Notes: generated by a model from the letters alone, not told the origin. A DNA stretch of 37,277 nucleotides from Brachyspira sp. (GCF_029258575.1 NZ_JARHYI010000024.1:1-37277), one strand, 5' to 3'. Counted from the stretch's first letter, positions 8,444 through 17,275 are shown. Made by a program: numbers and translations.

Positions 8444-8821
8444 TTAAGCTGATTTAATATCGGTTAATATTCCAAAATTATAAAAAGCACTGCTAATATC
8501 ATTAAAAGATTCTAAATAATTTGATAATTCCATAATATTATAGTCATTTTTTACAGCTCCATACATGTTTATAATAACTAAATCCCCATTATTATTTGAT
8601 AATTCTTTTTTTAAGCATATGAAATATTCCCATATATCTTTTTCTATAAAAAGACATTTTGATAAATCTAATATGATATTATTTATATTTTTTATTAAAA
8701 ATTCTGATATTAATTCTTTTAGATGAGGAATATACTCATTGTACATATTATTATGTAATGATACGATAACAATGGAATTATCTTTAATAAGATAGCTGCT
8801 TTCAAATGAGGTATCTATCAT
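8444..8821 (-). CDS. STAS-like (anti-sigma-factor-antagonist fold) protein without the phosphoserine site
   Basis: 125 residues with the pattern of a STAS domain: a beta strand (NSIVIVSLHNNM), a helix, the central strand NIILDLSKCLFIEKDIWEYF (about 48-67), a helix of charged residues, a strand GDLVIINMYGAV, and a final helix-strand-helix. In SpoIIAA-type proteins the turn after the central strand reads D-S-S-G and carries the phosphorylated serine; here the same place reads E-K-D-I, so no phosphorylatable Ser/Thr is present and the aligned site is acidic. It may act as a constitutive partner-binding domain (inference). It stands alone with a strong promoter whose -10 box is 6 bases before the ATG. 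Fold assignment is by pattern only. Confidence 0.55.
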   Translation of the reverse strand: MIDTSFESSYLIKDNSIVIVSLHNNMYNEYIPHLKELISEFLIKNINNIILDLSKCLFIEKDIWEYFICLKKELSNNNGDLVIINMYGAVKNDYNIMELSNYLESFNDISSAFYNFGILTDIKSA

Positions 8822-8827
8822 ACCATG

Positions 8828-8856
8828 ATTCTAACAAATTTTTATTTTTTAGTCAA
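8828..8856 (-). promoter_or_regulatory. Promoter for the STAS-like gene, leaderless arrangement
   Basis: On the minus strand: TTGACT (8856-8851), a 17-base spacer, TAGAAT (8833-8828), then only 6 bases to the ATG at 8821. The predicted transcription start coincides with the start codon, and there is no purine-rich ribosome binding site. Confidence 0.7.
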
Positions 8857-8869
8857 TGAATTTATTCTA

Positions 8870-9225
8870 ATTCATTTGCTTTTTTTTAACTTCTCTCTCC
8901 TGCTTCTATACATTATTATAGGCATATCTACAGCTATTCATTTTTTTTATTTCATGTCTAAATATGATTCCTTGATTGGCTGCATTTTTACTACATTATT
9001 ATAACTTTCTACAAAGAAATTTTTATTGACTTCAGTATTTTTCCTATTAGCAGGTATCCATTATACTCTTTTTTCTTTATTGTATTAAAACCATGAAACG
9101 TGGAGGCTATATTATCTGCACATATTTTTCTGCTGAAATATAATTGCCTCTATGACAGCATTTATAATCTATACATGATATATTATTATTTGTATCCCTT
9201 AAAATACTAGTTTTTTATTTAATCT
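8870..9225 (-). pseudogene. Decayed gene of unknown identity
   Basis: Minus-strand reading gives protein-like pieces in shifting frames, in order: ILRDTNNNISCIDYKCCHRG, GNYISAEKYVQII (stop at 9109-9107), ASTFHGFNTIKKKEYNGYLL, IGKILKSI, NKNFFVESYNNVVKMQPIKE, SYLDMK, IAVDMPIIMYRSRREKLKKS. Each join needs a frameshift or stop bypass, which is typical of a relic. I cannot name the parent family. The rest of the 655-base gap (9226-9476) is AT-rich and holds only the ychF upstream region; I see no gene there. Confidence 0.5.
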
Positions 9226-9476
9226 TTTACAAATAAAGGTTTATTTTTTCACTTCCTTTTAAATTATTAATGATATTTTTATGAATTATTGTTTCTTATA
9301 GCTATATGAAAAATTGAATATAGAAACTTAATATTAACTTGCAATATTATTAATCTATATTTTTAAATTATGTTTTAATATACTTGTTATTAATAATATT
9401 TAATATATAATATTAAAAAAATAATTCAGTTTTTATATTTAATAATATTTAAAATTAATATCAAGGAAATAAAAAT

Positions 9477-10577
9477 ATGGCTTTATCTATAGGAATAGTT
9501 GGGCTTCCAAATGTTGGAAAATCTACACTTTTTAATGCTCTTACAAATGCTCATGCTGAGGCGGCTAATTATCCATTTTGTACTATAGATAAAAATGAAG
9601 CCACTGCTATAATAAAAGATGAAAGAGTTGATAAATTAGCAGCACTTTTCAAATCAAAAAAGAAAGTTTATAATACAACTACATTCGTTGATATTGCAGG
9701 ACTTGTAAAGGGTGCTTCAAAAGGGGAGGGACTTGGTAATAAATTCCTCTCACATATTAGAGAAGTTAATGCAGTTTTGCATGTAGTAAGGGTATTTGAA
9801 GATGGAAACATTACTCATATAGGAGATGTTGATCCTTTAAGAGATTTGGATATTATCTTAACAGAGCTTATGCTCGCCGATATTGACACTGTTAATGCTA
9901 GAATGGAAAAGCAGAAAAAAGCAGCTAAAAGTGCTAAAGTAAAATCTGCTGAAGAGGAAGTGGCATTATTAGAAAAAATACTTCCAGAGCTTAATAATTT
10001 TAAACCTGTATTTAGTTTGGATTTAACTGATTTAGAAAAAGAAATATTAAGACCTCTATTTTTATTAACAGCTAAAAGTATGATGATAGGTGCTAATTTA
10101 TCAGAAAATGAACTTGCTAATCCTGAAAAGAATTCTAATTATATTACATTACAAAAATATGCTAATGAAAGAAATATTGAATTAATACCTTTCAGTGCCA
10201 AAATAGAAGCTGATTTACAGGATTTAGATGAAGAGGAGAGATTAAGCTATTTGGAAGATTTGGGTGTTAAAGAATCAGGTGTAGCAAGACTTACAAAGGC
10301 AGGACATAGATTGTTAAAACTTTTAACTTTTCTTACATCGGGAGAAGATGAAACTAGAGCTTGGACTGTGAGAGATGGTGCTTATGCTCCAGAGGCGGCA
10401 GGTGTTATACATAGCGATTTTGAAAGAGGATTCATAAGTGCTGAAGTTATAAACTGTGATAAACTTTTAGAGTTTGGAAGTTTTGTTAAAGCTAAAGAAG
10501 CTGGTGCTATAAGACTTGAAGGAAAACAGTATATCATGCAGGAAGGCGATGTTGTAACATTTAGATTTAATGTTTGA
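9477..10577 (+). CDS. ychF: Redox-regulated ATPase/GTPase YchF (Obg family)
   Basis: YchF is a universally conserved ribosome-associated P-loop NTPase that prefers ATP. The 366 residues match the family length: GLPNVGKST (9-17), switch and [20 protein letters not shown] with the DxxG motif, the NLSE motif in place of NKxD (about residue 206-209) that explains ATP use, a helical coiled domain (about 125-190), and a C-terminal TGS domain (from about 280, ending [10 protein letters not shown]). AAGGAA lies about 8 bases before the ATG. It stands alone; the preceding gap holds only a gene relic. Very sure. Confidence 0.97.
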   Translation: MALSIGIVGLPNVGKSTLFNALTNAHAEAANYPFCTIDKNEATAIIKDERVDKLAALFKSKKKVYNTTTFVDIAGLVKGASKGEGLGNKFLSHIREVNAVLHVVRVFEDGNITHIGDVDPLRDLDIILTELMLADIDTVNARMEKQKKAAKSAKVKSAEEEVALLEKILPELNNFKPVFSLDLTDLEKEILRPLFLLTAKSMMIGANLSENELANPEKNSNYITLQKYANERNIELIPFSAKIEADLQDLDEEERLSYLEDLGVKESGVARLTKAGHRLLKLLTFLTSGEDETRAWTVRDGAYAPEAAGVIHSDFERGFISAEVINCDKLLEFGSFVKAKEAGAIRLEGKQYIMQEGDVVTFRFNV

Positions 10578-10650
10578 TTTATATATAGCTTTTATAAATA
10601 AAAATTAAGTGAAAAATAGTAAATGAAAACACTATTTAAAAAACTGAATT

Positions 10651-11907
10651 ATGAATATTAATTTTGAATTAAAATATATAAAGCTTTTCACTTTATCTGC
10701 TTGTATAGGGGCTGTTGTAGGTTTTATAGTTTCAATATATAGAATTCTGCTATATAAATTAAGTGTTAATGTATTTTATGTATCCAATTTTATATTTAAT
10801 AAATGGTATTATCCTATACTTCTTTTTGCATTTCTTATAAGTATGGGCTGTCTTATAGGTTACATTCTCATACATTATCCTAGAATAAGAGGTGCTGGAG
10901 TTCCGCAAATAAAATATTATATGTCGCTTAATGAACCTAAAAATATTTTTCTAGAAATTTTATTTAAGCTTTTCGGAAGTATGATATCTTTTGCAAGCGG
11001 TATTTCTTTGGGAAGGGCTGGTCCTTCTATGCATGTTGGAATGCTTGTAGGACTTTTCTTTCATAAATATTTTTCAAAATTGTCAAAATATAGAAGATAT
11101 TTACTTGTATCAGGGGCATGTGCTGGAATGACGGCTACTTTTAGTGCTCCATTTACTGGAATTGCTTTTTCTTTTGAGGAGCTTGGGGAGAATAAGAATC
11201 ATATAGTTTTTGTATGTATAGTATTTTCTTGCATATCTTCAATACTTGTAATAGAGCATATTGTGGGGCAAGCATTTATACTTAATTTTAATTTGCCTAA
11301 AATTCTTGAGGTAAGGCATTATATATCACTTCTTCCTTTCGGTATAATATGCGGTATTCTTGCTTCGCTTTTGAATTTTTTAATTAATTTCTTCTCAAAA
11401 TTATATCAGAAGATAAAAAGCGATATATTGCGTCCCGTGCCTGCTTTTTTGCTTGCAGGGTTTATGATAATGTTTTTTCCTTATGTGCTTGGCAGCGGTG
11501 ATTTGCTTATAGGTAGCATAGTAAAGGATAAATTCACTACTTCAATGTTGTTTGTATTGATATTTGTGAAACTATTTTATACTTCTGTATGTGCTACTTC
11601 TGGGGCAGTAGGGGGGATATTTTTTCCTACATTTATATTGGGTGCTTCAATAGGTTCTTTATATGATATATTACTTATAAAATATTTTCCATACTATGCT
11701 ATTTATGGTGATTTATTTATACTTCTTGGAATAACTTCGCTTATGTCTGGTATTACGAGAACTCCTATAATGGTATGTATATTAATACTTGAAATATCTA
11801 ACTCTATCTCTAATTTTTCTGCTTTGGTTATAGTGGCTATGATATCGTATATGGTTGCTAAAGTACTTGGAGTAACTTCTATATATGATATTAATGATAA
11901 AGATTAA
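10651..11907 (+). CDS. CLC-family chloride channel/transporter with atypical pore residues
   Basis: A 418-residue membrane protein with the three CLC signatures: GAGVP (81-85, usually GSGIP), GRAGP (121-125, usually GREGP) and GGIFFP (321-326, usually GxFxP), plus the tyrosine near the C-terminus (Y412 in TSIYDIND) that coordinates the central anion. There are no CBS domains. Two key residues differ: the pore serine is alanine (A82) and the external gating glutamate is alanine (A123; codon 11017-11019). The inner glutamate region FEELGE is kept. In studied CLC proteins loss of the gating glutamate uncouples proton exchange and opens the pore, so this one may be a passive chloride channel (inference). 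No clear ribosome binding site precedes the ATG. Confidence 0.9.
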   Translation: MNINFELKYIKLFTLSACIGAVVGFIVSIYRILLYKLSVNVFYVSNFIFNKWYYPILLFAFLISMGCLIGYILIHYPRIRGAGVPQIKYYMSLNEPKNIFLEILFKLFGSMISFASGISLGRAGPSMHVGMLVGLFFHKYFSKLSKYRRYLLVSGACAGMTATFSAPFTGIAFSFEELGENKNHIVFVCIVFSCISSILVIEHIVGQAFILNFNLPKILEVRHYISLLPFGIICGILASLLNFLINFFSKLYQKIKSDILRPVPAFLLAGFMIMFFPYVLGSGDLLIGSIVKDKFTTSMLFVLIFVKLFYTSVCATSGAVGGIFFPTFILGASIGSLYDILLIKYFPYYAIYGDLFILLGITSLMSGITRTPIMVCILILEISNSISNFSALVIVAMISYMVAKVLGVTSIYDINDKD

Positions 11908-11931
11908 TTAATATTATAATTGTATGTACTA

Positions 11932-12245
11932 TGAAACTTTATCAGGAATTGTTTAATGATTTTTATAAAATTATTATAATGAAAGATTAGATGGATTAAG
12001 TATCGATTCTATTTGGAAGATATATAATAGAAATATCAGCCGATATAATGCTTAATATTAATTATAAAGAAATATGGGATTTTATCATTGAGCCTTTTAA
12101 AAATAAATATCTTCTTTTTATATAAAACTATATGAAAAAGTTTTACTATGCTGTGATATTGCAGATGATAAAAAATTAAAATACAAAATATCTAAAAAAC
12201 ATAAAAAAGAATTGAAAAAATTGAATATATATTTAAATAACTTAA
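11932..12245 (+). pseudogene. Decayed gene of unknown identity
   Basis: The gap between the CLC gene and the VOC gene keeps coding-like pieces on the plus strand in different frames: MKLYQELFNDFYKIIIMKD from 11931, GLSIDSIWKIYNRNIS, then EISADIMLNINYKEIWDFII with EPFKNKYLLFI, then KLYEKVLLCCDIADDKKLKY and KISKKHKKELKKLNIYL up to about 12240. At least two frameshifts and a stop separate them. The parent family is not recognised. The pieces are too ordered to be random AT-rich DNA, but intact function is excluded. Confidence 0.5.
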
Positions 12246-12249
12246 TAAT

Positions 12250-12708
12250 TTATTTAATGCATTCATTAATAAATTCTATAGGCACATCCATAAGCTTTGC
12301 AGTTTCTTCTATACTCATGCCGTTATTTAAAAATCTATTGCATACTGATTTCATATTTTCGCCTACTTCTATAATATGTTTGTCTAAATCATAAAAACGA
12401 ATAACTCTCTGTCCCCAAGAATGCTCTTTAACTTTATGTAGATATTCTATATTGTAATTTTTTAATTTATCAATAAAATTATCAAAATCATCTTCTTCAA
12501 AATAAATTTCAAAATTATTTCCTCCGAAAGAGATATCATTTTTATCAATAAACTTTTTATATGTTTCAATAGTTTGCAAAACTAATCCACCTGTTAATGT
12601 TTTATTTGCTCCGAAATCCATAATTACATGAAGTCCTAAAACATTTTTATAAAATTCAATGGATTTGTCTATATCTTTAACTATAAGCATAGAATTTTTT
12701 AACTGCAT
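12250..12708 (-). CDS. VOC-superfamily (glyoxalase/dioxygenase-like) protein
   Basis: 152 residues. The N-terminal 118 residues form a vicinal-oxygen-chelate domain: MLIVKDIDKSIEFYKNVLGL (7-26), FGGNNFEIYFEEDDFDNFI, and YDLDKHIIEVGEN, with glutamates at the two positions that usually bind the metal. The last 35 residues (FLNNGMSIEETAKLMDVPIE) look like a small helix-turn-helix-like tail, found in other small VOC proteins of anaerobes. Substrate is unknown; proteins of this type range from glyoxalase I to resistance proteins. No strong ribosome binding site. It stands as a single gene between a relic and the next minus-strand gene. Confidence 0.8.
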   Translation of the reverse strand: MQLKNSMLIVKDIDKSIEFYKNVLGLHVIMDFGANKTLTGGLVLQTIETYKKFIDKNDISFGGNNFEIYFEEDDFDNFIDKLKNYNIEYLHKVKEHSWGQRVIRFYDLDKHIIEVGENMKSVCNRFLNNGMSIEETAKLMDVPIEFINECIK

Positions 12709-12811
12709 TCTATATATCCAAAATTTATATTTTTTATAAATTAAATATTTTATAATTTTATTTTATATACTTTGATGATATGTATATTGAATATGAAATT
12801 ATTAGTTAATA

Positions 12812-13312
12812 TTAACCTGCTATATCTCCATATTCTATGTTTTTATCTCCATCAATATAAACTATCAAAGAATGATGTTTAAAATAATCAGGTTCAAAAA
12901 GTATATGAAGTGTAGTATCAGGTCTTGTTTCATCTTCATCGAAATCTATTAAAATTGTATCTATATATATGGCATTAAAAAAATCTTCTTCTTTAATAGG
13001 AGTTGTAATTAATTCTCCAGATTGATTTTTATATGTATTTTCATCTACCTGCTCGCATGTTTCTATCCATTCTTCTGCTAATTCCAAACATTGCTTACAT
13101 ATAAGAAAATCTGTAACATTTTTTTTATGCTCATCAATCCATTTTAATATTTCATTTATTTTATCTATATATTTCATAAGCATTTCAGATTTATTAGCTT
13201 CCTCTCCGAAATCTATTAATAATGATGTTTTTTCATCATTCCATAAATCACAATCAGATTCATAAGAAAAGTAATCATTTTCATAGAAATCTTTTATAAT
13301 TTTTTCTTTCAT
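12812..13312 (-). CDS. Small acidic protein, DUF2262/DUF6985-like C-terminus
   Basis: 166 residues, very acidic, no signal peptide or membrane segment, so cytoplasmic. The N-terminal half is helical (EILKWIDEHKKNVTDFL, CLELAEEWIETCEQ). The C-terminal part (about 105-166) reads EEDFFNAIYIDTILIDFDED, then FKHHSLIVYIDGDKNIEYGD and a final IAG. That end resembles small domains named DUF2262/DUF6985, in which a strand ends in a conserved H-x-L/I-x-V/I; this match is from memory of the pattern and needs a profile search. Function unknown. AGAGGAAATT precedes the ATG. Not clearly linked to neighbours. Confidence 0.7.
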   Translation of the reverse strand: MKEKIIKDFYENDYFSYESDCDLWNDEKTSLLIDFGEEANKSEMLMKYIDKINEILKWIDEHKKNVTDFLICKQCLELAEEWIETCEQVDENTYKNQSGELITTPIKEEDFFNAIYIDTILIDFDEDETRPDTTLHILFEPDYFKHHSLIVYIDGDKNIEYGDIAG

Positions 13313-13382
13313 AATTTCCTCTTTTTCATCATTTTTAATTTTCTATTACTATTTATTAAATATAGTAATATGTTATTAATTT

Positions 13383-14012
13383 TCAAGTATTTATATTCTT
13401 TTTTTTTACTGCTTCTATTACTATATTGCATATATCTTCATCATTAAAATATCCGCTGTCTATGGTAAGATTATAATTTACCATATTTCCCCATTCTTCA
13501 CCTGTATAATATTTATAATAATTAGCCCTGTATTTATCTGTATTTTTTAGCTGAGTTTCGGCATTCTCCATTTTTATACCATATTCATTTGATATTCTTT
13601 CTATTCTATTTTTATTTGTTGCATGTATGAATACATTAAAGCATTTATGACATGTTTCTTTTAGTATAAAATTTGCACATCTTCCTATTATAACACAGCT
13701 TTCTTTATTAGCTATGTCTTTTATTATTTCTCTTTGTATTTCAAACATTTTATCTAAAGTAGAATATTTTATTTCATCAGAAAACGGGCTTGAAAAATAT
13801 TCTTTATTAAATGCAGTAAAGAAAAGATTATCATTTGTAAATTTTTCTTCTACATTTTCTATATATTCTTTATCTATACTCATTTTTTTTGCCACTATTT
13901 CTATGAATTCTCTGTCATAAAAGCTAATATTTAATTTTTCAGCTATTAATTTACCTATATATCTTCCGCCACTTCCATATTGTCTACTTATAGTTATAAT
14001 AATATTTTTCAT
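13383..14012 (-). CDS. Cytidylate-kinase-like family protein
   Basis: 209 residues with the nucleotide-binding start of the family: ISRQYGSGGRYIGKLIAEKL (8-27), YDREFIEIVAKK (32-43), a conserved region CVIIGRCANFIL (about 107-118), and IHATNKNRIERISNEYGI with the arginines that contact phosphates. It belongs to the group annotated as cytidylate kinase-like (AAK/Cmk-like), common in Clostridia and spirochaetes, which is distinct from canonical CMP kinase encoded by cmk; substrate is unproven. It is a single minus-strand gene divergent from the rubrerythrin gene. Confidence 0.85.
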   Translation of the reverse strand: MKNIIITISRQYGSGGRYIGKLIAEKLNISFYDREFIEIVAKKMSIDKEYIENVEEKFTNDNLFFTAFNKEYFSSPFSDEIKYSTLDKMFEIQREIIKDIANKESCVIIGRCANFILKETCHKCFNVFIHATNKNRIERISNEYGIKMENAETQLKNTDKYRANYYKYYTGEEWGNMVNYNLTIDSGYFNDEDICNIVIEAVKKKNINT

Positions 14013-14122
14013 AGTACTTTACCACTTATTTAACATAATTATATTATTCACATTATAATATAAAAAAAAATTAAATCTATATTTATATATTCTAATTTTT
14101 TATTTATTTTTTAAAAAATAGT

Positions 14123-14150
14123 TTGATTTTTTTTACATAATTGATATCAT
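14123..14150 (+). promoter_or_regulatory. Possible promoter for rubrerythrin gene
   Basis: TTGATT (14123-14128), a 16-base spacer, TATCAT (14145-14150), giving a leader of about 55 bases. Neither box is perfect. Confidence 0.35.
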
Positions 14151-14212
14151 GTAGCAATAGTAATTTAATAAAAAATGTTATTTTTATATAAATAAATTTG
14201 GAGGAAATAAAT

Positions 14213-14752
14213 ATGGCTGCTAAAACATTAGAAGAAGTTTTATATCAAATATTTCAAGGTGAATCAAATGCTGCAAATAGATATAGTTCATTTGGAAAGG
14301 TATCTAGTAATAAAGCTATTCAAAAGGTGTTCTCAACAACATCTTTAGCAGAAAAAATACATGCTGAAAAAATGAGAAAATTGGCATTAAGAAGCGGATT
14401 AGATATGAGTAAATTCGTACCAGAACTTATGCCTGTAGAATCTTTAAGCGATAAAGAAAATTTAGAAGCAGGAATCAAAGGTGAGGTTTATGAATCTACT
14501 ATACTTTATCCTCAATTGGCACAGGTTGCAATAGAACAGAAAAATAAATTGGTAAGTGAAACAGTAAATTCTTTAGGTAAGGTAGAAACAGAACATGCTA
14601 AACTTTTCCAAGATATTATAGATAATTTTTTAAATAAAGATGGAGATGTAACTTTCTATCTTTGCCCAAGCTGCGGTAACATTTACATAGATAAATGCCC
14701 TGAAACTTGTGAAACTTGTGGCGGTTCTGGAAAAATGTTCCAAAAATATTAA
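14213..14752 (+). CDS. Rubrerythrin
   Basis: A cytoplasmic non-haem di-iron peroxidase that reduces hydrogen peroxide in anaerobes, using electrons through a rubredoxin-type iron site. The protein has 179 residues. The ferritin-like four-helix part shows the ligand motifs GESNAANRY, AEKIHAEK, KGEVYES and VETEHAKLF. The C-terminal rubredoxin-like knuckle is CPSCGNIYIDKCPETCETCG. The frame is also open from a TTG at 14198, but that TTG overlaps GGAGGA (14200-14205), which is the ribosome binding site for the ATG at 14213, so 14213 is taken as the start. Length fits the family. A single gene with its own leader. Confidence 0.93.
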   Translation: MAAKTLEEVLYQIFQGESNAANRYSSFGKVSSNKAIQKVFSTTSLAEKIHAEKMRKLALRSGLDMSKFVPELMPVESLSDKENLEAGIKGEVYESTILYPQLAQVAIEQKNKLVSETVNSLGKVETEHAKLFQDIIDNFLNKDGDVTFYLCPSCGNIYIDKCPETCETCGGSGKMFQKY

Positions 14753-14872
14753 TGTAATAATTATTTTTTATTTTTTTTATAGCAATATATCAATATATTA
14801 TTGACTTTATAATAAAACTATGTTAATAATATAATACTATAAAAAATAATTAAAAAAATAACGAGGTGAAAT

Positions 14873-16402
14873 ATGAACATAGTGATAATTATCACCTCTG
14901 TTGTAGTTGCGTTTGTTTTTGGATATATAACTCGTTTTATTATAGCTAAAATTAAGCTTAATTCTACGGAGATAATAACACATAAGTTGCTTCAAAGTGC
15001 AAGGGAGCAGGCAGAAAATGAGAAAAAGAGTATACTTTCTGAAGCCAATTTCGAAATACAAAAGGAACGTAATAGATTAGAAAGTGAGAATAGAGATAGA
15101 AAAGCTGAAATTCAGAAATTAGAAAATAGAGTACTACAACGAGAGGCTAATATCGATAAAAAGTCTCAATATTTGGAAAATAAAGAGCATAATATTGAGA
15201 ACAAAATGAAAAAAATTAAAGAGCAGGAAGAAAAATTAACTTCTGTAATAGAAGAGGCTGACAAAGAGCTTGAAAGAATAGCTGGTCTTTCTAGAGAAGA
15301 GGCTAAAGCCGATTTGATAAAAGATATAGAAGAAGACGCCAAAAAATCTGCCACTAAAATTGTTGACAATATAGAAAAAAATGCCATTGAAATGGGAGAG
15401 AAAAAGGCTAGGGAAATTATAGTACAAACTATACAAAGACTTTCCAGCGAAGTGGCACAAGAAACTTCTGTAACATCTGTATCACTTCCAAGTGAAGAGA
15501 TGAAAGGAAGAATCATAGGAAGAGAGGGTAGAAATATTAGAATGCTCGAAACTCTTACTGGAGTTGATATTATTATAGATGATACCCCTGAAGCTGTTGT
15601 AATATCTTGTTTCGATCCTGTAAGAAAGCATATTGCCAAAGTTTCTTTAGAAAAACTCATATTAGATGGAAGAATACACCCTGCTAGAATAGAAGAAGTT
15701 GTTGAAAGAACTAAAAGAGAAGTGGAAGATTCTATAATGGAAGCAGGTGAAAATGCTATAGTAGATTTGAATCTTACAACTATGCATCATGAATTAATCA
15801 GACATATGGGAAGGCTTCAATATAGGACTAGTTACGGACAAAATATGCTTCTTCATAGTAAAGAAGTTGCCAATATTGCTGCTATGATAGCTGCTGAAAT
15901 AGGTGCCAATGTAGAAATGGCAAAAAGAAGTGCATTTTTGCATGATATTGGTAAGGCTATAGAAACAGAGGGAGAAGGTTCTCATGCTATGAGTGGTGCG
16001 GATTTAGCTAAGAGATGCGGAGAAAAAGAAGAGGTTGTTAATGCTATAAGAGCACATCATAATGATGTTGATACTCAAACTGTTGAGGCTGTTATAGTGA
16101 AGGCTGCTGATGCTATAAGTGCCGCAAGACCTGGTGCTAGAAGAGAATCTTTTGAAAGTTATATAAAACGTTTGGATAATTTGGAGAAAATTGCTGATAG
16201 TATAGATGGCGTTGAAAAATCATTTGCTATACAGGCTGGAAGAGAACTTAGAGTTATGACTAAAAGCGATATAGTAGATGATGTTCAGGCTAAACAGATA
16301 GCCCGTGATATTGCTAAAAGAATAGAAGATGAATTAAAATATCCAGGTATTATTAGAGTTACTGTTATTAGAGAAACTAGAGCAGTTGAGGTTGCCAGAT
16401 AA
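14873..16402 (+). CDS. rny: Ribonuclease Y
   Basis: Membrane-anchored endoribonuclease that starts mRNA decay in bacteria lacking RNase E. In 509 residues: an N-terminal membrane helix (about 3-28), a long coiled coil (about 30-190, rich in E, K and R), a KH domain (GRIIGREGRNIRMLE, about 214-228), and an HD domain with FLHDIGKAIE and AHHNDVD (about 355-410), then the C-terminal domain ending RVTVIRETRAVEVAR. GAGGTGA sits 6 bases before the ATG. The ymdB-like gene follows 33 bases later, as in Bacillus, so they are likely cotranscribed. PNPase, its usual partner in the degradosome-like network, is encoded at 3987-6137. Confidence 0.97.
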   Translation: MNIVIIITSVVVAFVFGYITRFIIAKIKLNSTEIITHKLLQSAREQAENEKKSILSEANFEIQKERNRLESENRDRKAEIQKLENRVLQREANIDKKSQYLENKEHNIENKMKKIKEQEEKLTSVIEEADKELERIAGLSREEAKADLIKDIEEDAKKSATKIVDNIEKNAIEMGEKKAREIIVQTIQRLSSEVAQETSVTSVSLPSEEMKGRIIGREGRNIRMLETLTGVDIIIDDTPEAVVISCFDPVRKHIAKVSLEKLILDGRIHPARIEEVVERTKREVEDSIMEAGENAIVDLNLTTMHHELIRHMGRLQYRTSYGQNMLLHSKEVANIAAMIAAEIGANVEMAKRSAFLHDIGKAIETEGEGSHAMSGADLAKRCGEKEEVVNAIRAHHNDVDTQTVEAVIVKAADAISAARPGARRESFESYIKRLDNLEKIADSIDGVEKSFAIQAGRELRVMTKSDIVDDVQAKQIARDIAKRIEDELKYPGIIRVTVIRETRAVEVAR

Positions 16403-16435
16403 AATTTTATAATTAATAACAAAAGGTAAATAAAA

Positions 16436-17245
16436 ATGTCTGTAAAAAATATACTATGTATTGGAGATATTGTAGGTGTTACAGGACGTTATGCTATAAG
16501 AAGGCATTTAGAAGAAATAAAATTAGAGAACAATATAGACTTTGTAATAGCCAATGGGGAAAATGCAGCTAATGGTATAGGTATTACTAGAGATACATCT
16601 GCCGAACTATTTTCTTCAGGTATAGATGTACTTACCTCTGGTAATCATATATGGAATAATAGAGATGTTTTTGCTTTGATAGGTAATGAGCATAGACTTC
16701 TTCGTCCGTATAATTATCCAAGCGATGCTCCCGGACTTGGTTATTATATATATGATATGCTAGATTGTAAGATTGGTGTTATTAATCTTATGGGAAGAAC
16801 TTTTATGGATCCTTTAGATTGTCCTTTCAAAAAAGCCAATCTTGCAATTAAACATATAAAAGAAAAAACTAATATCATATTTATAGATTTTCATGCAGAA
16901 GCTACAGCTGAGAAAATAGCTTTTTCTTATTATCTTGAAGGGCAAGTTTCTTGTATATTCGGTACTCATACCCATGTTCAAACAGCAGATGAAAAAATAT
17001 TGTCATCTCATACTGCTTATATATCGGATATTGGTATGTGTGGAAGTTATTATTCGGTTATAGGTATGAAAAAAGAGGCTGCTATTGCTAGATTTGTTAC
17101 TAAAATGCCTCATAGATTTGAAGTTGAAACTACTAGTCCTATGATTAATGGTATTATAGTACAGATTGATGCTTCTACTGGTAAAGCGGTATCTATCAAA
17201 AGAATAAATTTAGTATATCATAATGATGTAGTAGAAAGACAATAA
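16436..17245 (+). CDS. YmdB-type metallophosphoesterase (TIGR00282 family)
   Basis: 269 residues of the family that includes B. subtilis YmdB, a cyclic-nucleotide phosphodiesterase needed for biofilm gene expression. Metal-binding motifs: CIGDIVGVTGR (8-18), NGENAANGIGIT, TSGNHIWNNRD, DFHAEATAEK and GTHTHVQTADE, covering the acidic, Asn and His ligands of the di-iron centre. Length is normal. AAAGGTAA precedes the ATG by about 6 bases. Position directly after rny is conserved in Firmicutes, which suggests a shared role in RNA or signalling-nucleotide turnover (inference). Confidence 0.93.
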   Translation: MSVKNILCIGDIVGVTGRYAIRRHLEEIKLENNIDFVIANGENAANGIGITRDTSAELFSSGIDVLTSGNHIWNNRDVFALIGNEHRLLRPYNYPSDAPGLGYYIYDMLDCKIGVINLMGRTFMDPLDCPFKKANLAIKHIKEKTNIIFIDFHAEATAEKIAFSYYLEGQVSCIFGTHTHVQTADEKILSSHTAYISDIGMCGSYYSVIGMKKEAAIARFVTKMPHRFEVETTSPMINGIIVQIDASTGKAVSIKRINLVYHNDVVERQ

Positions 17246-17275
17246 AAATAAATATATATTTTTTAGAGTTTGATT

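Noticed and set aside
9089-9106. CATGAAACGTGGAGG as half of a parS or regulator palindrome
   Set aside because: No matching inverted half is present; the bases belong to a decayed coding region on minus.
10598-10640. AAATAGT...ACTATTT stem after ychF as a terminator
   Set aside because: All-AT stem apart from one pair per arm and no T-tract follows.
14035-14075. ATTATAAT-rich stretch as a PerR/Fur box ahead of rubrerythrin
   Set aside because: Similarity to TTATAATNATTATAA is partial and expected by chance in DNA this rich in A and T.
15166-15660. Long antisense open frame inside rny
   Set aside because: It mirrors the codon pattern of rny (strong RNase Y gene on the other strand) and has no ribosome binding site or recognisable protein pattern.
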